Below are positions 1-8,406 of a stretch of 64,000 bases of DNA, piece after piece (positions within the stretch are counted from its first letter, which is position 1; the number at the start of each line of letters is the position of its first letter). Location of the stretch: the NCBI RefSeq assembly GCF_003350005.1, contig NZ_QLKS01000001.1, positions 415,946 to 479,945 on the forward strand, read 5' to 3'. Below the pieces are notes generated by a model. The model searched no databases. It had not been told where the DNA came from and was given only the letters and a program-made list of their open reading frames with translations. The stretch comes from Psychrobacter proteolyticus. Lineage in GTDB: Bacteria; Pseudomonadota; Gammaproteobacteria; Pseudomonadales; Moraxellaceae. Made by a program: the position numbers and the translations under genes.

Positions 1-645
1 GCAAAAAAACCTTTACAAATAGACATCGTGTCAGACGTTGTATGCCCTTGGTGCGCTATCGGTTATAGCCAATTAGCCGAGGCACTAAAACAAACCAACA
101 CGCCGCATGAGATTCATTGGCACCCATTTGAATTAAATCCTAATACGCCGCACGAAGGAAGAAACTATCGTGAGCATATTATGGAGAAGTACGGTACAAC
201 TGCTGAGGACGTTAAAGAGAACCGAGCTAGAATGACAGCAGCAGGTGCAGAAGCTGGATTTAACTTTCAGTTTACCGATGAGTTTCGAACCTACAATACT
301 TTTAATGCGCATCAATTGCTGCATTGGGCTGATCAGCAAGGACGTATGCACGACCTAAAACAAGCATTGTTCGTTGCGCATTTCGTTAATAATAAAAACG
401 TGGCTGACAGTACCGTACTGGCAGATGTCGCAGCAGATATCGGACTAGATCGTTTTGAGGCGCTTGCCGTTATCGCAGATCAACGCTTTGCCAATGTGAT
501 ACGTGAAGCCGTACAGCATTCAAAGCAGCAAGGTGTTCAAAGCGTACCATCCGTTATCTTTAATGGTCGTCATCTGGTGAGCGGCGCACAAGGTATAGAA
601 AACTACAAAAGCATCTTAAAGCAACTAGCAGACATGCCAGAATAA
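1..645 (+). CDS. FrnE-like DsbA-family oxidoreductase (5' end cut by window)
   Basis: A thioredoxin-fold protein of the DsbA/FrnE (2-hydroxychromene-2-carboxylate isomerase-like) family, probably a cytoplasmic thiol-disulfide oxidoreductase. The frame is open from base 1, reading AKKPLQIDIVSDVVCPWCAIG, and FrnE proteins usually begin with about this many residues before the active site. The GTG at 28 is therefore an internal Val codon and the true ATG most likely lies just left of the window. The CPWC redox motif is in the first 20 residues, and the C-terminal QGVQSVPSVIFNGR contains the cis-Pro loop typical of the fold. No signal peptide is visible in the part seen. The family is clear; the physiological substrate is unknown. 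The next gene is yghU, another glutathione/thiol enzyme. Confidence 0.88.
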   Translation, partial: AKKPLQIDIVSDVVCPWCAIGYSQLAEALKQTNTPHEIHWHPFELNPNTPHEGRNYREHIMEKYGTTAEDVKENRARMTAAGAEAGFNFQFTDEFRTYNTFNAHQLLHWADQQGRMHDLKQALFVAHFVNNKNVADSTVLADVAADIGLDRFEALAVIADQRFANVIREAVQHSKQQGVQSVPSVIFNGRHLVSGAQGIENYKSILKQLADMPE

Positions 646-715
646 AAACAATAAACTGGATCTGATTTACCAATTACACCCTACTGAGCACAGTATATAA
701 AAAGGTATCATCATT

Positions 716-1603
716 ATGTCAAACTCTAATCATTACGAGCCACCTAGCGTCTGGACATGGGATGCAGAAAGCGGCGGTAAGTGGGCAAGTGTCAACCGCC
801 CTATCGCTGGCCCAACGCATGAAGCAGAACTACCTCGCGGCAAACATCCGTTGCAAATCTACTCAATGGGTACCCCTAACGGCCAAAAAGTCACCATTAT
901 GGTCGAAGAATTATTGGCATTAGGTGTGACAGAAGCTGAGTACGACGCGCACCTTATTCAGATTGGTGAAGGTGGACAGTTCTCATCAGGTTTCGTTGAG
1001 CTAAATCCAAACTCAAAAATTCCTGTGCTTTTGGATACAGAGACTGGTAGCCGTGTGTTTGAGAGTGGCGCTATTTTATTTTATCTGGCCGAAAAATTCG
1101 GAAAACTGCTGCCTAAAGATGCAGCAGCACGTACTGAAGTGATGAATTGGCTCTTCTGGTTACAAGGCTCTGCCCCTTACTTGGGCGGCGGTTTTGGACA
1201 TTTTTACTTTTATGCACCAGAAAAGTTTGAATACCCTATCAATCGATTCACGATGGAAGTAAAACGCCAATTAGATGTACTAGAACGTGAGCTTGCAGAA
1301 AATCGCTATCTAGGTGGCAATGAGTATACGATTGCAGATATCGCCACTTGGCCTTGGTATGGCAATCTAATACTAGGCGAAGCATACAATGCAGGAGAGT
1401 TCCTGCAAGTTGAGAGCTATCCCAATGTGCGTCGCTGGGCAACTGAGATTTTAGAGCGTCCTGCTGTGCAACGTGGGCGCAAGGTAAACCGCACTTGGGG
1501 TGAACCTGCTGAGCAATTACACGAACGTCATGATGCCTCAGATTTTGAGCTAAAAACTCAAGATAAACTAGATGCTCAGACAACTGAAGAAGCAAAAAAA
1601 TAG
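716..1603 (+). CDS. yghU: YghU-type glutathione S-transferase / disulfide-bond reductase
   Basis: A 295-residue glutathione transferase of the YghU (nu-class-like) type, a cytoplasmic enzyme that in E. coli binds two glutathiones and reduces disulfides and peroxides. The N-terminal extension with VWTWD, the SMGTPNGQKVTIMVEELLALG segment that opens the thioredoxin fold, NPNSKIPVL and ESGAILFYLAEKFG all match YghU closely, as does the helical domain ending in QLHERHDASDFE. Length agrees with the family (about 290). An AAAGG ribosome site lies about 10 bases before the ATG. The C-terminal tail after DASDFE is longer and Lys/Glu-rich compared with E. coli. It sits about 70 bp behind the FrnE-like gene in the same direction, so the two thiol enzymes may be cotranscribed. 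Confidence 0.93.
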   Translation: MSNSNHYEPPSVWTWDAESGGKWASVNRPIAGPTHEAELPRGKHPLQIYSMGTPNGQKVTIMVEELLALGVTEAEYDAHLIQIGEGGQFSSGFVELNPNSKIPVLLDTETGSRVFESGAILFYLAEKFGKLLPKDAAARTEVMNWLFWLQGSAPYLGGGFGHFYFYAPEKFEYPINRFTMEVKRQLDVLERELAENRYLGGNEYTIADIATWPWYGNLILGEAYNAGEFLQVESYPNVRRWATEILERPAVQRGRKVNRTWGEPAEQLHERHDASDFELKTQDKLDAQTTEEAKK

Positions 1604-1790
1604 ACGCTTTGTCTATGACTTACTAGCTTACTTAAGTAGTCTTATTGGTCGATTTTAAAAGTAATGTTAATTTTTCCTGTTACTACTTGGGACGACTGTA
1701 AACATCCAACACTTTTGCACTTAAGACTGCTAATGTAAGGCTGTTAAATACCAACTAACCATAAAAATACTATTAAAAAGGATAAGAACT

Positions 1791-2333
1791 ATGTCAACAG
1801 ATTATGCTCAAAAAATTCAAGCCGGTACTACGTTTCCTGAAATGGAAGTACAAGTATTAAACGGTGAAATGACTTCATTAGGCAAACCTGAAAATGGTCA
1901 TGACTGGAAAATGGTCGTTGTCTATCGTGGTAAGCATTGCCCAATTTGCACAAAGTATCTAAATACCTTAGAGACAGTAAAACAATCTTTCTATGACGTC
2001 GGTGTCGATATCATCGCAGTATCTGCAGACAGTAAAGAGCAGTTAGAAGGTCATCTAGATCAGATAGATGTTAGCTTCCCTATGGCTTATGGTCTGACTA
2101 TCGAGCAGATGAACACGCTAGGTCTATACATCTCTGACCCACGTTCAGAAAAAGAAACTGATCATCCTTTCGCTGAGCCTGCTGTGTTCGTTATCAACGC
2201 TGAAGGAAAAGTACATATCGTTGATATCTCAAATGCACCGTTCTCTAGACCAGATCTTGAAGCCTTGGCAAATGGTTTGGCTTTTGTTAGAAACCCAGAA
2301 AACAACTACCCTATCCGTGGTATGCACGGCTAA
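1791..2333 (+). CDS. Peroxiredoxin-like AhpC/TSA-family protein
   Basis: A 180-residue thioredoxin-fold protein of the AhpC/TSA (redoxin) superfamily. Residues 42-58 read VVVYRGKHCPICTKYLN, with Cys50 and Cys53 at the place of the peroxidatic site. FAEPAVFVINAEGKVHIVDISNAPFSRPD in the C-terminal half is the usual cis-Pro strand and helix region. The CPIC arrangement, with two cysteines, differs from the single peroxidatic Cys in PxxxTxxC of classic 2-Cys peroxiredoxins, so this is the peroxiredoxin-like branch, probably reducing hydroperoxides or acting as a thiol reductase. No signal peptide is seen. An AAAGGA site precedes the ATG, and a strong terminator follows at 2416. Family assignment is firm; the substrate is not. 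Confidence 0.85.
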   Translation: MSTDYAQKIQAGTTFPEMEVQVLNGEMTSLGKPENGHDWKMVVVYRGKHCPICTKYLNTLETVKQSFYDVGVDIIAVSADSKEQLEGHLDQIDVSFPMAYGLTIEQMNTLGLYISDPRSEKETDHPFAEPAVFVINAEGKVHIVDISNAPFSRPDLEALANGLAFVRNPENNYPIRGMHG

Positions 2334-2875
2334 TTGATATAGTAAATATAGAGTGTTGATTCACTCGATTATTTGGCTGATTACTATCTAATCAGTATCT
2401 AACCAGTTAAATTGCAAAGGGCGTATCGAGATAATTCTTGATACGCCCTTTTTTTATTTATTGATAACCTATCTGCTATCAAACGTAGTCGCTTCATATC
2501 TAATTTCATTAATCTTTGCTCAGTACTAATGTGTGAGTAGCACTGTGAATCTATAAAAAGAGGTTCTAGAAGAAACTCGTAGACTAGCCAGCATATAAGG
2601 GCTATATTTGAACTCAAAATATCATCTACAAACATGTTACCTTTGAGCAAGCTATATTTCTTTTTTCATCGGTTAGTTTTTATAAATAAAACAGGCTGTC
2701 TTTATGGTCTGGTTCGTATTTCGCTTTGGCAAAATCTTGATATAATTGTACGTTCTAATTCACCAATGCTGTTTATTATTTGTTGTTAACACTCGTACAC
2801 TGAGATTAATTTCTGCTAAAATTATATAGCGACATTATCAATATCTCATCATAAATATGAGTAAAAGGATTCAAT
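2334..2875. other. Intergenic region with terminator and promoter of the acyltransferase
   Basis: Apart from the terminator at 2416-2455 no gene is supported here. The right part is AT-rich and must hold the promoter of the acyltransferase gene. TATAAT-like hexamers occur near 2737 and 2825, but neither has a convincing -35 partner. A minus-strand reading frame (2399-2650) exists but runs through the terminator and shows no recognisable protein. Confidence 0.5.
2416..2455 (+). terminator. Strong intrinsic terminator after the peroxiredoxin-like gene
   Basis: The arms AAAGGGCGTATC (2416-2427) and GATACGCCCTTT (2440-2451) pair perfectly over 12 bp around a 12-base loop and are followed by an unbroken T run. 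This closes the transcript of the gene ending at 2333. Confidence 0.9.
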
Positions 2876-3898
2876 ATGCGATTGAAATCAATCGTTCAAA
2901 AACTACATGAACGCGCTCCAAAATTGGGCAAAGCTGCTTCATTAACGACGGCAACTAGCGTTATCACTTTTAATAGCATGTTAGCTGGGCTACCTATCTG
3001 GGTAATGGGTGCTACCAAGGCTATCACTGGTGCTGCCATCGCTGACAAAGCCGTTATCGATGTGACAAACTATTGGATCAATAGCAACAATGCATTGATC
3101 GATAACGTATTACCACGTAAAGACTGGCGCATTAACTTACCTGATGATGTGCATACAAACGGTAAGTATCTACTGGTTAGCAATCATCAGTCTTGGGTTG
3201 ATACCAGTATCGTGCAATATATCAGCGAAAAACGCTTGCCATTGACGCGCTTTTTTACCAAGTTTGAGCTCATATATATCCCTGTCATTGGTCAAGCTTT
3301 CTACTTTCTCGACTTTCCTATGATGCGTCGACATTCCAAAGAAGCCATAGCCAAAAACCCTGCTCTAAAGGGTAAGGATATCGAAGAAGCGAAACGAGCG
3401 TGTGCGTTGCTCAAGGACAAGCCTTTTACGCTATTGAACTATCTAGAAGGAACTCGCTTCACTCCTAGCAAACATGATAAGCAAGAATCCCCTTATACGC
3501 ATTTACTTAAGCCACGCGCTGGCGGGTTATCACTGGCTATGAGTGCATTAGGGGAAGAGATTGATGGGATTTTAGACATGACGATTGTCTACCCTGACGG
3601 TGTGCCCACTTATAGCGATCTATGGAAAGGCAATATCAAACGTTTAGGCGTCGATGTGCGACATATTGAGATACCCAAAGACCTGTTTACTGCGATCAAG
3701 AACGGCGGCTATGAAACAGATGAAGCGATAAAAGCACAGATGTTTGATTGGGTAGAGCAAATATGGCATCAAAAGGATCAACTTATCACAGAGATGCTAG
3801 CTGACTTTGAGAGCAGTGACTTTGAAACCAATGAGTTTGAGAACAATGACTCTGGAAATAAAGACTCTGAAATCAAAGACAATACTGAACAGGCTTAG
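2876..3898 (+). CDS. YihG-like lysophospholipid acyltransferase
   Basis: A 340-residue acyltransferase of the PlsC/1-acyl-glycerol-3-phosphate family, closest in pattern to E. coli YihG: it should transfer an acyl chain to lysophosphatidic acid at the inner membrane. Block I is NHQSWVD with His104 and Asp109 (H-x4-D). Block II has FFTKFELIYIPVIGQ and DFPMMRRHS. Block III is LEGTR with Glu191 and Arg194. A hydrophobic segment near residues 25-55 probably anchors it. The last 25 residues form an acidic tail of short repeats with the pattern Phe-Glu-x-Asn/Ser-Asp, absent from YihG. AAAGGA precedes the ATG at a good distance. Activity is well supported by the motifs; acyl chain preference cannot be told. 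Confidence 0.88.
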   Translation: MRLKSIVQKLHERAPKLGKAASLTTATSVITFNSMLAGLPIWVMGATKAITGAAIADKAVIDVTNYWINSNNALIDNVLPRKDWRINLPDDVHTNGKYLLVSNHQSWVDTSIVQYISEKRLPLTRFFTKFELIYIPVIGQAFYFLDFPMMRRHSKEAIAKNPALKGKDIEEAKRACALLKDKPFTLLNYLEGTRFTPSKHDKQESPYTHLLKPRAGGLSLAMSALGEEIDGILDMTIVYPDGVPTYSDLWKGNIKRLGVDVRHIEIPKDLFTAIKNGGYETDEAIKAQMFDWVEQIWHQKDQLITEMLADFESSDFETNEFENNDSGNKDSEIKDNTEQA

Positions 3899-3985
3899 CC
3901 TATTCTCTTTACCAACAATCCCAATTATTTGATAACCTCAAGGTGTGTCACACGTGTACTAAGATGATAGAGGTAAAGCCATATA

Positions 3986-4720
3986 ATGATGAAGTTCCGC
4001 GAAAAATGGTTTTGGGCGTTGTGCCTTGCAGTATTAGTACATGTTGGGGTTTTCTTTATTTTCTATCTCAACACTCATCAGACGGATTCGGTAGAAGTAG
4101 CTGATAGCCAAACGAACACGACTGAACCTGCTGCTATCAACAATGTAGATATACCTGAAAAGGTCTATACCACTACTGTCACCAGCACTAAGACATCTAA
4201 TGACACTAACGACAATGTAGAAGACACGGTCAATAAAAAATCTGAGATTGGTGATAAGTCTGAGGCATCTCAGCTAGCAAGTAATAATGGACAAACAGCC
4301 AACGTGGAAAGCAGAAAAGCGCCCTCTTCTTCAGCTGCCAATAACGTCGATAATAAACCTAAAAAACCCACTTCTACATCGATAGAATCAGTTCAAACAA
4401 ACAAAACTCCTGCGCAAGAGGAAAAAGCGCTAAATGTTCAAACAGATAGCAATACCCAATCTATAGTTGCGAGTACTGATGATAAATTAGAAGAGATTAG
4501 AAACAATGCAAGCTTGCTGGATATAGACGTCCCTGCTCAAAAAAGTAACGTCAAAATAGATAAAGACTATCTTTCAGCAAAAACTGAAGTGGAAACAATA
4601 AATAATCAATTAAGTGCCGCTATTAACGAAGTCAAAAAGCGTAATCAGCAGAAAATTGATGAGCAACAACAGTTAAGAAAAGAGACGACTAGCCAAAGAC
4701 TTCCTGAAAATTCTAACTAA
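3986..4720 (+). CDS. Single-pass membrane protein of unknown function, TolA/TonB-like layout
   Basis: A 244-residue protein I do not recognise. Residues about 8-28 (WFWALCLAVLVHVGVFFIFYL) form one inner-membrane helix carrying a His, like the anchors of TolA and TonB. Then follow about 140 residues of low-complexity Asn/Thr/Ser/Lys-rich sequence and, from about residue 190, a charged stretch (VETINNQLSAAINEVKKRNQQ) likely to form a coiled coil. No TonB C-terminal domain or SPOR domain is visible. It is probably an anchored periplasmic protein. Two ATGs lie side by side at the start behind a GAGG. It lies 87 bp after the acyltransferase in the same direction and ends before the terminator at 4777, so the two may form one transcript. 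Function is open. Confidence 0.7.
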   Translation: MMKFREKWFWALCLAVLVHVGVFFIFYLNTHQTDSVEVADSQTNTTEPAAINNVDIPEKVYTTTVTSTKTSNDTNDNVEDTVNKKSEIGDKSEASQLASNNGQTANVESRKAPSSSAANNVDNKPKKPTSTSIESVQTNKTPAQEEKALNVQTDSNTQSIVASTDDKLEEIRNNASLLDIDVPAQKSNVKIDKDYLSAKTEVETINNQLSAAINEVKKRNQQKIDEQQQLRKETTSQRLPENSN

Positions 4721-4776
4721 GAATATAAGAGTGATAAGCAGTAGCACAATTAGACTCAATACCTCTATATACAAAC

Positions 4777-4804
4777 AACCCCAGCAATTAACTGGGGTTT
4801 TTTA
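4777..4804 (+). terminator. Intrinsic terminator after the TolA-like gene
   Basis: AACCCCAG (4777-4784) pairs with CTGGGGTT (4792-4799) and is followed by T residues. It ends the plus-strand transcript and stands between two convergent genes; on the minus strand the following sequence is less T-rich. Confidence 0.82.
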
Positions 4805-4835
4805 ATCTCGTCAATAAATACTCAATATTAAGCTG

Positions 4836-6005
4836 TTAGCGCTCACCCAAACCTTCTGATAAAGTTTTGGTAATTGGCTTAGTTAAATAAGACAATACCG
4901 TACGTTCCATCGCTTTAATATCGACAGAAGCTGTCATACCAGGTTTAATGACAATCTCATCACCGCGCCCCTTAAACTCAGCACCATTAATCACAATTAA
5001 TACACGGTAGTAAGGCTCTTCGCCTTTAGGTGTTTGCTCCATTAGCGTGTCTGGACTGATATAGTTAACTGTCCCTTTCATGGCTCCAAAGATAGAGTAA
5101 TCATAAGCATCGAGCTTAACCGTCGCTTCTTGACCTTCTTTGACATAAGCAATATCAGCGGGATTGACCTTGGCATCTATAACCAAGTCACTACTGGTCG
5201 GTAGAATCTGCATGATAACTTCACCAGGCTTGACGACACCGCCAATAGTGGTCACATTGATGTTTTTAATTTTACCTTCTGTAGGAGCCATCAAGCGCTT
5301 CTCTTCAAGTACTTGTGCCCGATCTCGCAATTGCTCAAGCTCTGTATCTAGCTCTTCTTGAGCCTTCGTCATTTCAGCCTGTGCTTCTTCGAAGTACTTA
5401 TTGCGCTTGTTATTAATCTGCGCTTCGATATCAGCAACTTGACGACTGAGCTTGATGACATCAGCTTGGCTCACATCGCCATACTTTAATAAAGGCTCAT
5501 TCATGCGTAATTCTTGACGTGCCAGCACTAGCATTTTTTCAAGGGAAGAGACTTCCTCGTTGATAGCTTGACGACGTCTGTTGTATAGTGCCCTTTGGTT
5601 TTGTACGTACTCAGGATAGTCCTGTACCCCTTTAGGAAATACCAACGGTTTTTCAAAAATCTCAGCATTTAGTCTTGCTAACTTAGCAGTTAGCGCAGCT
5701 GTCTTAGAAGCAGAATTATCAACAGCTGCTTTAGCACGCTCTTCCTCCAACACTACCAATAACTGACCAGCCTTAACCTCTTCACCTTCTGTGACAGCCA
5801 ACTGAGTCAATACGCCGCCTTCTGACGCTTGGATTTCTTGCGTTCGAGCACTGGCGATTACCGTTGCTTGCGCACGGGTCACTTGGTCAATCTTGGCAAA
5901 TGAGGCCCAGACAATTAAAGTGACGATCCCGATTAATGCTATCCAAATACTCAACCTGGAACGATTAACCTGGGGTTTAGTGGGTGTGTACTTATACTCT
6001 GACAT
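4836..6005 (-). CDS. Type I secretion membrane fusion protein (HlyD family)
   Basis: A 389-residue periplasmic adaptor that joins the inner-membrane ABC exporter to the TolC-like outer-membrane channel. Residues about 19-36 form the single membrane helix. A half-lipoyl segment (ASEGGVLTQLAVTEGEEVKAGQLLVVL) follows at about 58-86. About 95-235 is a long charged helical hairpin (KAQEELDTELEQLRDRAQ). The second lipoyl half and beta-barrel carry LMAPTEGKIKNINV, and the C-terminal HlyD signature region is GDEIVIKPGMTASVDI. Length agrees with LapC/HlyD proteins. It starts 2 bp behind the stop of the exporter gene, so the two are translated from one message. By position it serves the adhesin encoded at 10306-14016. 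Confidence 0.93.
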   Translation of the reverse strand: MSEYKYTPTKPQVNRSRLSIWIALIGIVTLIVWASFAKIDQVTRAQATVIASARTQEIQASEGGVLTQLAVTEGEEVKAGQLLVVLEEERAKAAVDNSASKTAALTAKLARLNAEIFEKPLVFPKGVQDYPEYVQNQRALYNRRRQAINEEVSSLEKMLVLARQELRMNEPLLKYGDVSQADVIKLSRQVADIEAQINNKRNKYFEEAQAEMTKAQEELDTELEQLRDRAQVLEEKRLMAPTEGKIKNINVTTIGGVVKPGEVIMQILPTSSDLVIDAKVNPADIAYVKEGQEATVKLDAYDYSIFGAMKGTVNYISPDTLMEQTPKGEEPYYRVLIVINGAEFKGRGDEIVIKPGMTASVDIKAMERTVLSYLTKPITKTLSEGLGER

Positions 6006-6007
6006 GC

Positions 6008-8332
6008 CTACTTCCCTTGATCGTCTGTTGACTGTTTAGCATTGATGGGTTTTACGCTGATGTTTCTTACTCTGGATGTAGCAGGCTTATTTTCGTCTGC
6101 ACCTTCTTTTGACGGTTGATTGGTTTTATCAACGATTCTATCTTTTTGCTGTACGGTGGTTTTATTTTTTGCTTGATCGTTTTTTCTGAGCTCATCAAGT
6201 ACAGCTTGTTTTGGACCATCGATAATAATACGTTGGTTATCCATAATGATCAGCCGATCTACCAAGTCGAGCAATGCTGTCTTGTGGGTAGACACAATAA
6301 ACGTTTGCCCTTTCGTCAACTCCTGACGTAGCACTTGTAGGCAGCGCTGCTCTTGTCGGTTGTCCATAGAAGCCGTCGGCTCGTCTAACAAGAACACATC
6401 AGGTTTGGTCAATAATAAACGGGTAAATGCCACCAGTTGCTTTTGTCCACCTGATAGACCTTTGCCGCCTTCACTGATCGGTAGGTCAAGACCGCTTGAA
6501 TGACTGGATACTAAGTTGATTAGCCCTGTCCTGTTTAAAGTCTCTTGAAGGACATCGTCATTGGGCGCTGCCATACCGATTAATAGGTTCTCACGCAGCG
6601 TTCCTTGGAACAATCGATGGTCTTGCTGCAGATAACCCAAGCGCTCACTAAGTGTCTCACGGCTGATCTGATGTATATCAAGTCCGTCTAACAACACGCG
6701 TCCTTCCGTTGGTGCATACAGTCCTGCCAGCACCTTAAGCAAGGTAGATTTACCTGAACCAATAGGCCCAAGTATCGCTATACGCTCTCCTGGTTTAATC
6801 GATAGTTGCGGAACCGTAATGGCTGGTCGATCGTTGCCTTGGTAATTGAACGTCAATCCATCGCACTGATACGCGCCTTTTATATGCGTAGGCGATAATG
6901 GATACGCAACGCCTTGGTTGTCTTGCTCTAGTGCAAACAGACTTTCAATATTCATTTTGGCCGCTTTGGCATGAGCGTACTGTACTAGCAGATTGGGTAT
7001 CGCCATAACAGGCGCTAACACTCTACCACCAAGTATCGAGCAGGCAATCAGTCCGCCCATTGTCATGTCACCTTGCATGACGACAAACGACCCGACTATC
7101 ACGATACCAACGTAGCTTACTTGCTGTAGCATCTGCGTAAAATACGTTAAGTTGTCATTGGCATGCTTCATATCCAAATCGTTTTTGATAGTGACATCCA
7201 TCACATCTAGCCAACGCGAGAGAAACTTCCAGCTGCCTGCCCCGGCTTTTATTGTCTCGACGCCTTCCACAGCTTCTACTAACAGACCTGTCTTATAATA
7301 AGAAGCAGTCGCGCCCTCTGATGCAATAGCATCGATACGTTTGCGTGCAATCAGTCCCATCGTAATTGCGATGACCGCCGCTATCACTGGTACAACAGCG
7401 ACTAATGGCGAGCCAATAAAAGCTATTAAGCTGATAAAAATAATGGTCATGGGCAAATCGACTAAACCAAAAAGCGTGCTCGCCGTAAAAAAGCTACGTA
7501 CTTGCTCATAACCACGTAGCTGTGCTGCCATAGAGCCAACTGACCCCGGCATTTGGTCGATACGTACTTTGAGTAGACGTTGGAACACTTCTCGAGATAG
7601 GTACTGGTCTAGACCGACGACGACCTTATCCATGATTCTTGAGCGAGAAAACTTCATAAACGCTTCAAACATAATCACTAAGAAGACGCCACTGGCTAAA
7701 ATGATCAGCGTGTATTCACTACGCGTTGGTATGACACGGTCATAAACCTGCATAGAAAATAGAGAAACAGCTAATGCCAACATATTAATTAGAAAAGTGG
7801 CAATAACGGCTTCAGCTAAAATGCCTTTATAATTACCCAAATCAGACTTTAACAGATCAGAAAATGAGGCCTTTCGCCGCTTAATATGATCTTCTTTCAA
7901 ACGAATACGCATAACCAAAGTCAATTCTTCGGCACGCGTATGTACCTGCTGGTTCGCTTGTCTAAAGTTCCAGCTTTTTTGCGGCGTTTGGCTGTCAATC
8001 ACGCCCCAACCTAAATCCGTTCGATACGCCAATAATGGCAAAAAAGCGGCATCAGGCTGCTCTAATATTTCTGGTGTATCTGTTATGCCAATGCCTTGTA
8101 ATACTGCAATGACACCGCCTAACTCATGAATGCTATGACCTTGCCTGTCCGATTGCTCACTATGACGTTTGACAACATCATGGAGCCGTATATTGTCTAC
8201 TGGATAGCCTTGCTGTCCGAGTAAATGCTTAATCGCATCAGTCAACGTTTCGGTCAGATCGACCTGCTCTGAGTATTGCAGCTCATGATGGTCAACAGAC
8301 TGAGACGGTGTCTTTTGTAATTGTGCACTCAT
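6008..8332 (-). CDS. Type I secretion ABC exporter (LapB/HlyB type)
   Basis: A 774-residue fused permease-ATPase that drives secretion of the neighbouring adhesin. Residues 1 to about 150 form a peptidase-C39-like domain without the catalytic Cys, as in LapB and HlyB, where it binds substrate rather than cutting it. About 170-440 is the six-helix permease. The ATPase has Walker A GPIGSGKST near 525, the signature LSGGQKQL near 627, Walker B VFLLDEPT near 650 and the switch His in STHKT. After the ATPase there is an unusual polar tail of about 60 residues rich in Lys, Asn, Asp and Thr, which most exporters lack. It lies between the tolC-like gene (74 bp upstream) and the adaptor gene (2 bp downstream). 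Confidence 0.94.
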   Translation of the reverse strand: MSAQLQKTPSQSVDHHELQYSEQVDLTETLTDAIKHLLGQQGYPVDNIRLHDVVKRHSEQSDRQGHSIHELGGVIAVLQGIGITDTPEILEQPDAAFLPLLAYRTDLGWGVIDSQTPQKSWNFRQANQQVHTRAEELTLVMRIRLKEDHIKRRKASFSDLLKSDLGNYKGILAEAVIATFLINMLALAVSLFSMQVYDRVIPTRSEYTLIILASGVFLVIMFEAFMKFSRSRIMDKVVVGLDQYLSREVFQRLLKVRIDQMPGSVGSMAAQLRGYEQVRSFFTASTLFGLVDLPMTIIFISLIAFIGSPLVAVVPVIAAVIAITMGLIARKRIDAIASEGATASYYKTGLLVEAVEGVETIKAGAGSWKFLSRWLDVMDVTIKNDLDMKHANDNLTYFTQMLQQVSYVGIVIVGSFVVMQGDMTMGGLIACSILGGRVLAPVMAIPNLLVQYAHAKAAKMNIESLFALEQDNQGVAYPLSPTHIKGAYQCDGLTFNYQGNDRPAITVPQLSIKPGERIAILGPIGSGKSTLLKVLAGLYAPTEGRVLLDGLDIHQISRETLSERLGYLQQDHRLFQGTLRENLLIGMAAPNDDVLQETLNRTGLINLVSSHSSGLDLPISEGGKGLSGGQKQLVAFTRLLLTKPDVFLLDEPTASMDNRQEQRCLQVLRQELTKGQTFIVSTHKTALLDLVDRLIIMDNQRIIIDGPKQAVLDELRKNDQAKNKTTVQQKDRIVDKTNQPSKEGADENKPATSRVRNISVKPINAKQSTDDQGK

Positions 8333-8406
8333 ATTGATCGCTTATTTAATATTTTAGATGGTTGCGTATGTAGGATAATTTACGTCTACTTATATGACTT
8401 TGTTAT

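Noticed and set aside
2399-2650. 83-codon minus-strand frame behind the peroxiredoxin-like gene
   Set aside because: It reads through the strong terminator, has no ribosome site and no recognisable protein pattern.
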